Part shown: positions 24,301 through 36,937 of the stretch, one piece after another
Position numbering within the stretch: the first letter of the stretch is position 1
Layout: each line of letters starts with the position of its first letter
Assembly (NCBI RefSeq): GCF_030272615.1
Contig: NC_081408.1
Location: 619,068,476-619,128,475, forward strand
Direction of reading: 5' to 3'
DNA: 60,000 nucleotides
Origin: Cryptomeria japonica
Taxonomy: Eukaryota; Streptophyta; Pinopsida; Cupressales; Cupressaceae
Notes under the pieces: generated by a model
Told to the model about the DNA's origin: nothing
Databases searched by the model: none
Seen by the model: the letters and a program-made list of their open reading frames with translations, nothing else
Position numbers and translations under genes: made by a program

Positions 24301-27300
24301 ATGATGAATTAGAAGATGAAGAAAGCAAAGAAATAGTGTTTGTAGCCGTTAAGGAAGATGTGTCAGATAAGAAGGCTCTTGTCTCCCTCTTTGATAATTC
24401 TAATGAGTGGATTATTGATAGTGGATGTTCTCACCACATGATTGGTGACAAGAAAAAGTTTATATCACTGGAAGAGTACGATGGACGCGTAGTCCGATTT
24501 GGTAATGATGCACCATGTATGGTAAAAGGCAAAGGGTCAATCTCTCTAAATGGAAAAAGAAATGCTGATAATGTGTATTGGGTAGAAGGTCTCAAACATA
24601 ACCTTTTGAGTGTTGCCCAGCTGAATGATAAAGGACTCACTCTGGAATTCAAAGATGGAGTGTGCAAAATAAAAGGAAAGAGTGGTGAACTGATGGCCAC
24701 CGGTATGCAGACCAAAGGTAACTTATCTCAGTTAAATACAAATATCAGTCAATGTCTAATGGCTAAGTTTGATGACAGTTGGATATGGCATAGGAGACTT
24801 TGCCATGTAAATTTTGATAATATTGTGAAGGTTAGTAAGATCAAGGCAGTTAGAGGATTGCTTGTGCTAAACAAACCAGAGAATCCTTTGTGTAGAGAAT
24901 GTCAACTGGGGAAAATGTCTTCCTCAACCTTCAAAAGTAAATCTTTCACAACAGATAATTTACTTGATCTTGTGCATACTGATTTGTGTGGTCCTCTGAA
25001 AACTAGGAGTGTTCGGGGAGATAGGTACTTTATGGTTCTCACTGATGATTTCTCAAGAATGATGTGGGTCACATTCTTGAAAGACAAGTCTGAAGCTTTT
25101 GAAAAGTTTAAAGCCTTCAGAACACTTTTTGAAAAGGAAAGCGGTAAGAGGATTAAATGCCTTAGAACTGACCAAGGATGTGAGTTCACTTCTGGTGAAT
25201 TCAATAAGTACTGTGAAGAGAATGGCATCAAGAGGCAACTGTCTGCCGCTCGGACTCCACAATAGAATGGCCTAGCAGAAAGGATCAACCAGACTGTAGT
25301 TGAAGCTACCAGAACGATGCTGATTCAAGGGAAGGTTGCTCACACTTTTTGGAGAGAAGCGATGAGCATTGCAGTCTACACTATGAAATGTGTAATCATC
25401 AAGAAAGGTAAGGATAAAACTCCTTATGAGTATTGGATTGGTAAGACTCCAATAGTAAGCTACTTTAGAGTGTTTGGTAGCAAGTGTTATATCAAGATAC
25501 CAGAGCAAGTTTGATGTAAAATATGATGAGGGAATATTCCTAGGGTATTCCACCAAGAACAAATCTCTCAAGTGTTTTAACAATAGGACTCAGAGAATTG
25601 CTGAAAGTATCAATGTTAGAGTTGATGAAACCTCTGAGAAACCTGAGGAAACTAGCAACGAGCGAGCGGTAGATGAACCAGATGTAACCTTCTAGGAACC
25701 GGTTGCAAAACAACCAACTATAAGTAACAGTGCTCCTACACTAGTAGATGCTAATGAAGATGAGGATGAAGAGGAAAAGCAAGAGGAATCAGTTAAGATC
25801 ATTCCTAGGTATGTAAAGCTGCATCATGGTCCAAAGCAGATCATAGGGGATAAGGATGTAGGAATACTTACTAGAAGAAAGGTCAGAGAGAATTCTTGCA
25901 TGATTTCTAAATTTGAGCCCAAAACATTTAATGAGGCACACAAAGATGAAGAATTAATTAAGGCTATGGAAGAGGAACTTGACCAGATAGAAAAGAATGG
26001 TACATGGTCTTTGGTACCTAGACTTGAGCACAAAAATGTTATTGGCACCAAATAGGACTTTAGAAATAAGCTAAATGAAGATGGCATAGTGGTAAGAAAC
26101 AAAGCAAGATTGGTATGTAAGGGATATGCTCAAGAAGAAGGAGAAGACTATCGAGAAACCTTTGCTCTAGTAGCTAGATTGGAAGGAGTTTGAATGCTAC
26201 TTGCATATGCAGCCTTCAAGGGATTCAAAGTGTATCAGATGGATGTAAAATCTGCATTCTTGAATGGAATACTTGAAGAAGTGTATATAGAGCAGCTAGA
26301 TGGGTTTTCCCTATCAGAAGACAGTGATATGGTGTGTGGTCTACATAAAGCCTTGTATGGATTAAAGCAAGCACCTAGAGCATGGTATGAACATTTACAC
26401 TCCCATCTTGTGAAGATTGGGTTTGAAAGAACAAGTGAAGATAGCAATATCTATCTGAAGATAGAAGGAGATCAGATTTTGATCTATGAAGTGTTTGTTG
26501 ATGACATAATTTTTGGTGGAGATGACAAGATGAGCCATGCGTTTGCAGATGAAATGAAGAAGGAATTTGAGATGTCACTAATTGGAGAGATTAAGTTCTT
26601 CATTGGACTACAGATTTAACAAATGAAAGATGATATCTTTATTACTTAGTCCAAGTATGTCAAAGAGGTGTTGAAAACCTTTGGCATGGAAGACAACAAA
26701 CTAGTTGGTACACCGATGATGACCGGTTGTAAATTGTCAAAAGAAGATGACTCAGTGTTTGTGAATGAGAAGAAATACCGGTCAATGATTGGTAAGTTGC
26801 ACTATGTAGTACATAGTAGATCGAACATTACACATGTAGTGGGCATTGCTACACATTTTTAGAAAAGTCCAAGAGAATCCCACTTGGTAGCATTCAAGAA
26901 GATTCTTAGATATCTGAAGGGAACTATAGATTATGGATTGTGGTATCCATACAATAATGATTTCAATCTCAAAGTGTTTACTAATGCCGATTGGGCTGGT
27001 AATGTGGACAACCAAAAGAGCACAACCGGTGGTCCATTCTTTCTCAATGGTAGACTAGTCTCATGGATGAACAAGAAGCAGAGTTGTATCTCTCAGTCCA
27101 CAGCAGAAAGAGAATATTTAGCAGCATTTATGAACTACACTTAGACAATTTGGATGAAGCATGTATTAAGTGGTTTCAAAGTCCTTGTATCTGAACCGGT
27201 GAGTATATTTTGTGATAACACAAGTGCAAATAATATTTCCAAGAATCTGGTATTGCATGCTAGAACCAAGCACTTCGAGCTCAAGTATCATTTCTTGAGG

Positions 27301-27447
27301 GAGAAAGTTTAGAATAAAGAGGTTGTATTGGAACATGTTTCCAGTAAAGAGCAGTTAGCAGATATATTCACAAAGCCTCTATCGAAGGCTACGTTTACCT
27401 ATTTAAGAGGTGAATTAGGGGTGCTTCCCCTTCAAGAGGTGAACTAA
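24301..27447 (+). pseudogene. pol: Copia-1 pol: PR, INT, RT, RNase H
   Basis: Protease WIIDSGCSHHM near 24410. Integrase with H...H (WHRRLCHVNFDN) and C..C (CRECQLGK), then core LVHTDLCGP, LRTDQG and the NGLAER region near 25270. RT with IGTK[14 protein letters not shown] near 26050, YQMDVKSAFLNG and the catalytic [10 protein letters not shown] near 26500. RNase H with TNADWAG, QSTAEREYLAA and FCDNTSANNISKN, and the end KEQLADIFTKPL. Stops at 25263, 25693, 26056, 26191, 26617, 26647, 26860, 27142 and 27310, mostly where Gln or Trp is expected; frameshift near 25500. Final TAA at 27445. Confidence 0.92.
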
Positions 27448-27695
27448 AGGTATGTGCTCCACATCAGTAAGTTATTTCATTGTCAAATCTTTCTAGGATT
27501 GATGTGTTGAAGGATGCTACTCCTTAGGGGGAGCAACATAGTAGATCATGGATGTTTGTGCCTCCACTTTGGCATTGCTGTCAAAGGGGGAGAAGATGTG
27601 AAGCAGAGAAGATATCTACAATATTGAAGACATATTATATGGAAGAAGATGTAGAGATACCTTTGTGTATTGCCATCAATGCCAAAGGGGGAGAT
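27448..27695 (+). other. Copia-1 3' UTR and polypurine tract
   Basis: The polypurine tract GCCAAAGGGGGAGAT at 27681-27695 abuts the 3' LTR. A second TCAAAGGGGGAGAAG lies near 27581. Copia-2 has the same 15-base tract. Confidence 0.85.
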
Positions 27696-29160
27696 TGTTG
27701 GCATATGTGCAGAGTTTGATGACATGATGGGATTGTATGTTGTCATTGATGTCAATATGCTGAAGTATGAACTGGTATACTAAAGTAAGCAAACTAGCAA
27801 GTGAACCAGTATGATGGTATGAACTGGTATATGCAAAAAGTGAACCGGTATGTTGGAGTCTGAATCGGTATATGCAAAGTTTGTATCGGGGTTTCATTTG
27901 ATATGACTACCAGTTGGTAGTCTCAGCTTTAGGGTTTCTAGTTGATGCATTCCAAGTTTGTGTGATTCGATCGATGACATCTTGTGATGAGTTAGCATTG
28001 AAATGAAGATTAGATCGCGTTGCCACATCAACCTTGTGTGCGTGAAGAATTTCCTTGAGTATCTTGCATGAAGAAGATTGATTCTATCTACCTCAGGAAT
28101 GTGCAAAATCATAGTAAATGGTGGAGAGCATGTGATGGGTTATCAGCTTCCAACAACGGTGAAGAACAAATGATGGAGAATGTCTTGAGATTTACTCAAG
28201 ATTATTTTACCCAATGTAATGTGTTTAAATGGCTAGGATTGGAATGACTGCATTGTTAACCTAGATGCTTAGGGTTTTAAGTTTTGGCCACCGACCTAAT
28301 TGTTGTCTATAAGGTCGATGATGATTTTCATTTGAAGTTGTTGGCAAATGAATATATGTGAAGTGATTCTTGCTAGACCGGAGAAGTGAGTAGATTTCTG
28401 TAGAGTGTGATTGCAGATGTAAAGGAACTGAAGTGGATCTGCCTTGGCATTTAGTGCTGTTATCAGATCAGTGTATTACCTATTGACTTCTAACCATTTT
28501 AGCAGTTGGAAAATCCCTTTACTGGGTAGCTTTAACAAACTTTTTGTTAATCTTTTAAGAGGGTGACTCAAAATCATTGAGTTCTTCAAATCCTCTTACA
28601 AGGTAACCTTTAACATGGTTTTAACCTCTAACCGGGTATTTAGCCATCCCTTAACCAGGTGATCCCTAGTAGGATCAGTTCCTAGCAGAACCTATTGTAA
28701 AGTCTTTAACTGGACTAGGCTCCTAACAGAGTGGACTTTAGAAGAATTTAAGAACAACGTGTGGGTATTCATCCCCACCATGGTTTTTCCCAGTTGGGTT
28801 TCCACATGAAAAATCAGTGTGTTATGTGTGATGCTTTTTCATGTGATGTTTTAGTATTTTCTGTTAAGCGGTAATGCAAGCTGATCCAATGGTCATTGTA
28901 TTTCTGATGTATTACTTGCTTAAGCATATGGGTGAAGTTGAGATGAGATATTACGTTTTGAGAAGATCTAGATGTTACCCGTTTATGTCTTTTATAGTCA
29001 TACTGTGTTTTACCGGTAGTGCCTTTATTTGGATTGGTGATATTGTTTACCAGTTAGTGTAGCCTTTGCAATTTAAGTTGATGAAGAAGTTTTTTTCCAT
29101 ACTAATTTAACCCCCACTCTCAATATCCATTGGGTATTTACTGTTCATCATTATTCATCA
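27696..29160 (+). repeat. 3' LTR of Copia-1
   Basis: 1,465 bp, close to 21853-23302 over its whole length apart from point changes and a short insertion (TTTTATAGTCATACTGTG, near 28988). The C-run is shorter here (CCCCCACTCTCAATATC). Confidence 0.93.
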
Positions 29161-29165
29161 CTATG

Positions 29166-30513
29166 AGCTCAAACAATAGGTCAAGATCGACAATGATGAG
29201 GCTATGCTTGTTCAGTGCTTCTTGAGGGGTCTTAACGACCACATCAATGGAGGAGTGAGAGTTTTTGAGCCTACTTCAATAGAGGTAGCCATGGTGAAAG
29301 CCGGGTTGGTCAAGCAGAACCTTAGCCATGCTCATGGTGGCCAGTCTGGAGTTCAAATTGGGAGTGATCCTTTTAGTGGGTCTAGAGGGAGAGGGAATCA
29401 GTCCCAGAGTGCAACACCTCTTAGGGGTCCTTAGGCACCTGCTAAGGGTGGTCAACAACAGCAACCGCTGAGACTGAACTAGTCTCAGGTCCAATAGGGT
29501 GGAAACTCTTAGTTTCAGAAGAACAGGAACTAGCAGAGGAATAGGCAGACATTCCCAGGGAAGTCTTCTTAGGGTGCATCTCAGGCCCCTAGTGGAGAAA
29601 GCTTTCAATAGTCCAATGGGCCATCTGGGAGTAGAGGACCTATTAGAGGAGCTTTCTTCTCCTATGGTCAGTTTGGCAACAAATCTGCTCAGTACCCTCA
29701 GCATCCTCACTAGACGAGTAGCCAGAGGCCAGCCACATCGGAGCCAATAGTGGGCGATGCAGGTAGATCCCATAAATTATTTACAACCGTGGATGACTGC
29801 CAGGCTGAGCATTAGAGTACCATGATTGAGACTGCAAATGTGTTGTGTGGTATTCCTATCTCTGTAATTTTTTATTCTGGTGCTTCAGATTCTTTTATTT
29901 CTTCATCCATTGTGGAGTGGTGTGGGATCATGTCTGCTAAGCAGGCGTATAGGTGGCAAGTAGAGTTGGCTACCGATGTACTTGTGTTTGTAGATGCCTT
30001 CATTCCTAGTTGTGAGTTGGACCTAGGACCCTTTGTCACTTCAGTTGACCTTCGAGTCATTCCTTTGGGGTCCTATGGAGTTGTATTGGGGATGGATTGG
30101 TTATCATTGCACAACGGTCATGTAGACTATCGTCTGAAGAAAACAGAGTGTTTAAATGACCATGGTAGGAGAGTGGGGATCGTTGGAGTTCAGTGATCAA
30201 TATCCTTACGTATGATTCCCGCTATGCAACATAGGCGGTGCATGTGTCAAGGGTGTTAGATTTTTGTAATTTCTCTTGAGGATGTGGATGAGGAAGAGAT
30301 TTGAGAAATCACTCTTGATGGTCACCCTATTCTTCGAGAGTATATTGATGTGTTTCTTTTGGATATTCTCGGTATGCCTCTGAAGCAAGACATAGACTTT
30401 CGCATTGACTTGGTTCCTGGTGCGGAACCTATTTCAAGAGAACCATATCGGATTACTACTCAAGAGTTGAGTGAGTTGAAGTTGCAGGTTGAGGAGTTGT
30501 TGGCCAAGGGGTT
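29166..30513 (+). pseudogene. gag-pol: Gypsy copy 1 gag end, protease, RT start
   Basis: Continues gag after Copia-1 (ELK, then MLVQCFLRGLNDHINGGVRV), a Gln-rich linker, and a ruined zinc knuckle FFSYGQFGNKSAQY in which the Cys ligands have changed. Protease IFYSGASDSFIS near 29870 (DSGA has become YSGA) and VLGMDWLSLH near 30090. Then the pre-RT stretch LPLKQDIDFRID-like, SREPYRITTQE and ELLAKGFI, where Copia-2 is inserted. Stops include 29431-29433, the RN-stop, SS-stop and EH-stop positions shared with copy 2, and 30196. Confidence 0.85.
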
Positions 30514-30518
30514 CATTC

Positions 30519-31436
30519 TGTTAGGTCCCGAAGACAATTGAGAGGGGGAGGGGTGAATCAGTTGTCAAATAAATTTAAACCAAAAACAATTTAACCAGCT
30601 TAATGCTTAATACCGGTAGACCAATTAAGTATGTCGATAGACAGTTATAATAGTTAATTGCTATACCTATAAGGATTAGTGCATGGAACATAAACATAAA
30701 GTCATCCACAACACATAACACCAATATTTGTACATGGAAACCCTATAAGGGGAAAAACCACGGTGGGAAACCTTACCCACAATCAAATGATACTATTGCA
30801 GATAGTAAGTGTACATAAATGGGGTCTGCACATGCAGAAAGGCCAACAACCTAGAGCTCACTGCTCAATCACAAAATGGGAGTCACACTAACTACAGCTG
30901 GATGGTTAAATCCAATAAGAATGTACTACACAAAATAGCATCTTCATATGTTAAATTCAGTACCGATGTAATGCTGATATGCTTCCAAAAAAAATCTCCT
31001 TCAATCTTCAGATGATGTCTGCGTGTATAGCTTTGCTTAATCTCGCATATACATTCACACAATCCTTTTTCACATTCCACACTTGATCTTACAAATAAGA
31101 TCTTACATTTATACCATAACCTAAGACCAATTTTAGTAGGTCGGCTTAATGCATTTACAACAATAATTAATCATCTCCATAGCGTGCCATGTTGATCTGG
31201 AAAAGATAAACCTGCCAGTGTAATCCAGGACAAGATGTCCAGATGATGTCTTCGACATAACCATGTGTCTTCCATGCCATTCCAAGTACCGATGATCATT
31301 ATATCTTGCCGGTGTACCATATACCAGTAATTGTGCAATAGTTACTTGCTTGCCGGTGAATGCTGCTGGATCTACAAAGTGCTAGTGTTTTAGTAGGTGT
31401 TGACATCAATGACAAAACCATACCAAAATACAAACA
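30519..31436 (-). repeat. 3' LTR of Copia-2
   Basis: 918 bp; plus-strand ends TGTTAGGTCCC and AATACAAACA. Contains the LTR module (on the plus strand GGGGAAAAACCACGGTGGG near 30750). The G-run near its left end is short and broken (GAGAGGGGGAGGGGTG), unlike the long run in the other LTR. Confidence 0.92.
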
Positions 31437-31451
31437 ATCTCCCCCTTTGGC
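31437..31451 (-). other. Polypurine tract of Copia-2
   Basis: Minus strand GCCAAAGGGGGAGAT next to the 3' LTR; identical to the Copia-1 tract. Confidence 0.9.
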
Positions 31452-31822
31452 ATTGATGGCAACACAAGATGGAAAAACCATCAAAGTGCCAAAATAGAAA
31501 TGCCAAGTGTCAAAACCCAACAATCTCCAAAAAGATTGTAACTAGAAAATAATCTCTCCTAAACAACAATCTCTCCCCCTAGGAGCAACATGTGTTTTCC
31601 AAAGTTTTTCAATACCAATCTCCAAAAGATAATGTGTTTTTCCATAGATATCTCTCCCCCTTTGACATCAAATGCCAAAGTTATAATAAAACCAAGTTCA
31701 TATAAAAAATACCAATCAATTCAATATACCAACTACTCCCCCTGAGAAGTAGCTTCCTCATCAAAGACCGGAGTAAAAGATTTCTCTTTTAATTCTACTA
31801 GTTGATGACAATCATCAACTAT

Positions 31823-34800
31823 CTAAGTCTCTACCGGTGGTGGTATGACACCAAGATGATCTCTAAGATATTCAAAAGTCTCCTTAGGCAAAGGTTTAGT
31901 GAAAATATCTGCAATCTGCTCTTTAGTATTCACATAAACTAGTTTTATCTCCTTAGCTTCAACTTTTTCCCTTAGAAAATTTAGTTTGATAGAAACATGT
32001 TTGGTTTTAGAATGTAATACTGGATTCTTAGATATATCAATTGCTGCAGTGTTATCACAATAGAAGTAATAGGTTCCTTGCATTTTACTTTTATGTCTTT
32101 CAACATTTGTTTAAGCCATAGTACTTGTGTACAGTTAGTTGCTGCTGCAACATATTCTGATTCTACTATTGATAAAGATGTACAACTCTGTTTCTTACTT
32201 AACCAAGAAACTAATCTATTTCCAAGAAAGAATGCTCCGTCAGTGGTGCTTTTTCTATCATCCACATCTCCTACCCAATTTGCATCTGTGTATGCACATA
32301 ATTCAAAGTTTTCATCTCTAGCATACCATAATCCAAGATTTATAGTGCCTTGTAAATACCGGAAAATCCATTTTACTGCTGATTCATGATTTTCTCTAGG
32401 ATTACTTTGAAATCTAGAAACAATACATACTGCATTCATAATATCAGATCTGGTTTGTGTCAAATACAATAAACCTCCTATCATAGATTTGTATCTAGTT
32501 GGATTAATAGGTGTAGATTCATCCCTTTGTGATAGTTTGGCATTTGTTGTCATAGGTGTGCTTACCGGTTTAGAGTTCTCCATCCCAAATTTCTTTAGTA
32601 ACTCTTTTAAGTATTTGGATTGACTCAAGAATATACCTTTATCAGTCTGTGAAATCTGTAATCCTAAAAATAATTTTATTTCTCCAATCATAGACATTTC
32701 AAATTCTTGCCACATTTTAATAGAAAATTCCTTACATAATCCATGTTCTCCTCCAAAGATTATATCATCAACAAATACTTCTATAATCAAGATGTCATCA
32801 TTAGTTACTTTATAATATAAATTGTTGTCTGCATTTCCTTTAGTAAAACCAATCTTTAAAAGATATTTATCCAATCTTGTATACCAAGCTCTTGGAGCTT
32901 GTTTTAGTCCATACAGAGCTTTTCTTAACTTGCAAACCATATCATTGTCATCTATCAAAGAAAATCCATCAGGTTGTTCAATGTATACTTCCTCTTCAAG
33001 ATCTCCATTCAAAAATGGACATTTAATATCCATTTGATAAACTTTGTAGTTTTTGTGTGTTGCAAAAGCCAAAAATAATCTGATTGCCTCAATTCTAGCT
33101 ACCGGTGCAAAGGTTTCATTGTAATCAACTCCTTCTTTCTGAGAATATCCCTTACACACTAGTCTCTCTTTATTTTTGACAACCTTACCATCTTCATTAA
33201 GTTTGTTTCTAAATACCCATTTGGTTCCAATTACATTTTTATCTTTAGGTTGGGGAACTAATGTCCAAGTGTTGTTTTTCTCAATTTGTTCTAATTCTTC
33301 TTCCATAGCTTTAATCCAAAATTTATCTTCACATGCCTCATTAATAGATAATGGTTCAATTTGAGAAATAAGACCTACCTCTTCATTTGGAAATCTTCCT
33401 CTTGTCATGACTCCTTTACATTTGTTTTGAATTATTTGATCTTCAGAGTGATTCAATCTTACATACCGGGGTGTCTTAATTTGCTGTTGTTCCTCAGTTA
33501 CTGTGGAATCCTCAGATGGTACCGAAGTAACTGGATCTTCATTCTATACCAGTGGATTTAGAGTAGGTTCATTTGTCAAAATTTCTATTGTTGGTTCAAA
33601 GTCTATATACCTTGAAGTTCCTCTTCCTCTGAATTGTTCATCAATCTTTACATTTGTACTCTCAACAATTTTCTGCAATCTCTTGCTAAAACATCTATAT
33701 GCTTTACTCTTAGATGAATAACCAAGAAATATTCCTTCATCACTTCTGGGATCAAATTTTCCAATATACTCATCTCTTCTGATATAACATTTACTTCCAA
33801 AAATTCTGAAATACTTAAGAGTAGGAGTATTACCAAACCATAGTTCATGAGGGGTCTTACCAGTTTCACCTTTGATGTGAACTTTGTTAAATGTATAGAT
33901 CACTGTGCTGACTGCTTCTCTCCAATACACATGTGGTAAATTTGCTTCTGGTAACATACTTCTTGCTGCATCCAAGATAGTTTTGTTTTTCCTTTCAACA
34001 ACTCCATTCTGTTGTGGTGTTCGAGGTGCTGATAGTTGTCTTCTGATTCCATTCACTTCACAGAATGTATTAAAATCCCTAGATGTAAATTCACCTCCTT
34101 GATCCGATCTTAAACATTTTATTTTCTTACCGGTTTCATTTTCAAGCATTGCTTTGAACAGTTTGAACTTACCAAGTGCTTCTGATTTTTCTTTGAGAAA
34201 AGTCACCCAACACATTCTAGAATAGTCATCAATGATTAGCATGAAATATCTATCACCTTGTAAGCTTTTAGTTCTAGCTAGACCACATAAATCAGTGTGA
34301 ATCAAATCAAGAGCATTATTTGATTTTTCTGGAATACTTTTGAAACTAGCTCTAACTTGTTTTTCAAATTGACATTCCTTACATACTATATTTTGAGGTT
34401 TGACAATTTTAGGTAGATCTCTAACTGCCTTAGTAGTACTGATCTTCACCATGCAATCAAAATTTACATGACAGAGTCTCTTATGCCATAACCAACTTTC
34501 ATCTATATGTGCAATTAAGCATGTCTTTTCACTATTATTCAAATGAAAGATATTACCTCTAGTCTGATTACTGGTTGCAATTTCCAAACCAGTTCTGTTC
34601 ATGATTTTGCATTTTCCATTTTTGAATTGTAACTGAAATCCTTTCTCAACTAATTGACCAACACTCAAAAGATTATTCTTTAATCCTTCAACATAGTAGA
34701 CATTGTCAGTGTTATGTTTACCATCAAGAGATATTGAACCCTTACCTTTGATTGAACAAGCTTTGTCATCTCCAAATCTCACTAAGCCTCCATTGTATTC

Positions 34801-35133
34801 TTGAAAGTTCAAGAATTTACCTTTGTCTCCTGTAATATGATGTGAGCATCCTGAATCAATGATCCATTCATCCTTTACTTCAACTTTAGCTGCTAGGGCC
34901 TGTACTACCGGTTGAGTAGTAGGTGTCAGTTGATCTTTTGTTATAGCAACAAAAACCCATCCATTGTCTGCTGGATCCTCATCAGAATCATCAGTCACAC
35001 CTTCATCAACAATGTAACAAGATTTGTCTTTATTCTTCTTAAATCTGTATCTCTGATATTCAGGGTTAGGCTTATATGTTCTTCTAGCTTCTTCTCTTAA
35101 CCTAGAATGTCTATCAGAGCATCTTGAAGCCAT
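31823..35133 (-). pseudogene. pol: Copia-2 pol: PR, INT, RT, RNase H
   Basis: Read on the minus strand: zinc knuckle remnant (CFKNNKIGHMASRC, second Cys lost) near 35150-35100; protease WIIDSGCSHHITG near 34850; integrase H...H (WLWHKRLCHVNFD), C..C (CKECQFEK), LIHTDLCG, LRSDQGGEF and PQQNGVVERKNK; RT with [31 protein letters not shown] and catalytic [10 protein letters not shown] near 32760; RNase H with [35 protein letters not shown] and end IADIFTKPL. Damage: a stop at 33544-33546 between integrase and RT, and a frameshift near 32090 in RNase H. Spacing and length are normal for a copia pol. Divergence is low enough that a functional parent can be imagined. Confidence 0.94.
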
Positions 35134-35969
35134 ATGACCAATCTTATTGTTTTTAAAACATAGGGAGCTTTACCTTCATACTTACTTCCAATTGGACCTT
35201 TAGGCATTTTCCTTGCAAATAGTGCTTCAAGTTCTTCATTTTCTTTCCTACTTTCTTCAAGTTCTCTTGCATAAAAGGCTTTCCAATTGGATTTGTCAAA
35301 TGATGGAGTAGATGATGTTGATGCTTTAAAGGCCAAATCTATCTTTATAGTAGCAACAAGACCAAATTCCTCAATTTCAAAGGCTGAAAGTTTCCCAATC
35401 AATGTATCCCTAGTTACTGATGTGTTAGGCATTGTTCTAAGCTCATTTATAGTAGCGACTTTCATTTTATATGCCGGTGGCAATCCTCTTAAGACTTTTG
35501 AAACAATTTCATCCTCACTTAAGGTTCCTCCACAACATTTAATACCCAAAACAATTTCATTTACTCTTTCCATAAAAGCAGAAATCCTTTCATCTTCTTC
35601 CATTTTCAGATGTTCATACCTGACTCGGAAGCTTTCAAGTTTCACAATTTTGACTGTGGAATCTCATTCATTCAATGTTTCCAAATGATCCCAAATAGAT
35701 TTAGCAGTAGACCTATCTAATAGTCCCATGATTTGTTGATCTGATAATGTGCTCAAAAGTGCTTCTCTTGCTTTGCAATCATTTTCCTCATCTTTTGTCA
35801 AGTTAGCTGGACTGGGCTAACCTAGTATAGCAGCAGTATAACCATTCTTTGTAACTTCCTAGATGTCTTTTCCAATGCAATTAAGATGTGTCTCCATTTT
35901 GATCTTCCATATGCCATAGTTGGTTCCATCAAGTTTAGGACTGTCCTTCATGAAATAATTAGTAGACAT
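35097..35969 (-). pseudogene. gag: Copia-2 gag
   Basis: ATG at 35969-35967, 43 bases after the primer site: MSTNYFMKDSPKLDGTNYG, the copia gag start, then LLSTLSDQQIMGLLDRST, FRVRYEHLKMEEDERIS, KVLRGLPPAYKMKVATINEL. Stops at 35859-35861 (TAG where Trp is expected), 35817-35819 and 35664-35666; a frameshift near 35150 just before the zinc knuckle throws the frame off. Beyond the frameshift the polyprotein continues as pol. Confidence 0.88.
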
Positions 35970-36011
35970 TGGATCTCCTCAAGCTGTTAAACTTTTGCAA
36001 AAGAGGACTAA

Positions 36012-36023
36012 GATCTGATACCA
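36012..36023 (-). other. Primer binding site of Copia-2
   Basis: Minus strand TGGTATCAGATC, two bases after the 5' LTR. tRNA-iMet type with the same GATC variant as element N at 53582. Confidence 0.85.
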
Positions 36024-36025
36024 AT

Positions 36026-36932
36026 TATTAGGTCCCAGAGACAACTAAGGGGGGGGGGGGGGGGTGAATCAGTTGTCAAATAAATTTAAACCGAAAACAA
36101 TTTAACCAACTTAATGCTTAATACCGGTAGACTAGTTAAGTATGCCGGTAGATAGTTATAATAGTTAATTGCTATACCGGTAAGGATTAGTGCATGGAAC
36201 ATAAACACAAAGTCATCCACAACACATAACACCAATATTTGTACGTGGAAACCTTATAAGGGGAAAAACCATGATGGGAAACCTTACCCACAATCAGATG
36301 ATACTACTGTAGATAGTAAGTGTACATAAATGGGGTCTGCACATGCAGAAAGGCCAACAACATAGAGCTCACTGCTCAATCACAAAATGGGAGTAACACT
36401 GACTACAGTTGGATGGTTAAATCTAATAAGAATGTACTGCACAAAATAGCATCTTCATATGCTGAATTCAGTACCGGTGTAATGTTGATATGCTTCCAAA
36501 AAAAACCTCCTTCAATCTTCAAATGATGTCTGCATGTATAGCTCTGCTATCCGATGCAATAACCGATTGAACATGTCAACTTAATGCATTTAAAACAATA
36601 ATTAATCATCTCCATAGTGTGCAATGGTGATCTGGAAAAGATAAACCTACCCGTGTAACCGTAGACCTATTTGCCGGTAACAACAAATATGCAACTATGA
36701 TTATACCAATGAACAAAACTCCAGGAAAAGATGTCTAGATGATGTCTTCGACATAACCATGTGTCTTCCATGCCATTCCAAGTTTCGGTGATCATTATAT
36801 CTTTCTGGTTTACCATATACCAGTAATTGTGCAAGAGTTACTTGCTTGCTGGTGAATGCTGCTGGATCTCCAAAGAGCTAGTGTTTTAGTAGGTGTTGAC
36901 ATCAATGACAAAACCATACCAAAATACCAACA
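36026..36932 (-). repeat. 5' LTR of Copia-2
   Basis: 907 bp; plus-strand start TATTAGGTCCC (TG has become TA), end AATACCAACA. A G-run of about 16 bases at 36049-36064. It is similar to 30519-31436 but has its own short indels (GGTAACCGTAGACC-like differences near 36660). Confidence 0.92.
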
Positions 36933-36937
36933 CATTT

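Larger units (their letters stand above)
21853..29160 (+). mobile_element. Copia-1: full-length Ty1/copia element
   Basis: 7,308 bp with LTRs 21853-23302 and 27696-29160, both TGTTGGCA...ATTCATCA. Perfect CTATG target duplication at 21848-21852 and 29161-29165; removal restores the gypsy gag frame. tRNA-iMet primer site and polypurine tract are in place. Domain order gag-PR-INT-RT-RH is that of Ty1/copia. The coding region has about a dozen nonsense codons and at least two frameshifts, so it is inactive. Confidence 0.95.
30519..36932 (-). mobile_element. Copia-2: full-length Ty1/copia element, best preserved
   Basis: 6,414 bp on the minus strand. LTRs are 30519-31436 (3') and 36026-36932 (5'). 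Target duplication CATTC (30514-30518) / CATTT (36933-36937), one base different. It sits inside the RT part of gypsy copy 1 and removal rejoins KGFI with the SP...GASVIFVKKKDG stretch. Pol is nearly open: about 1,000 codons with one nonsense codon and one or two frameshifts. Together with the clean domain motifs this makes it the youngest full-length element in the window. Confidence 0.94.

Noticed and set aside
24041-24328. Antisense open frames over Copia-1 gag and pol
   Set aside because: Shadows of the sense coding frame, with no independent motif. The same holds for antisense frames over the other pol genes.
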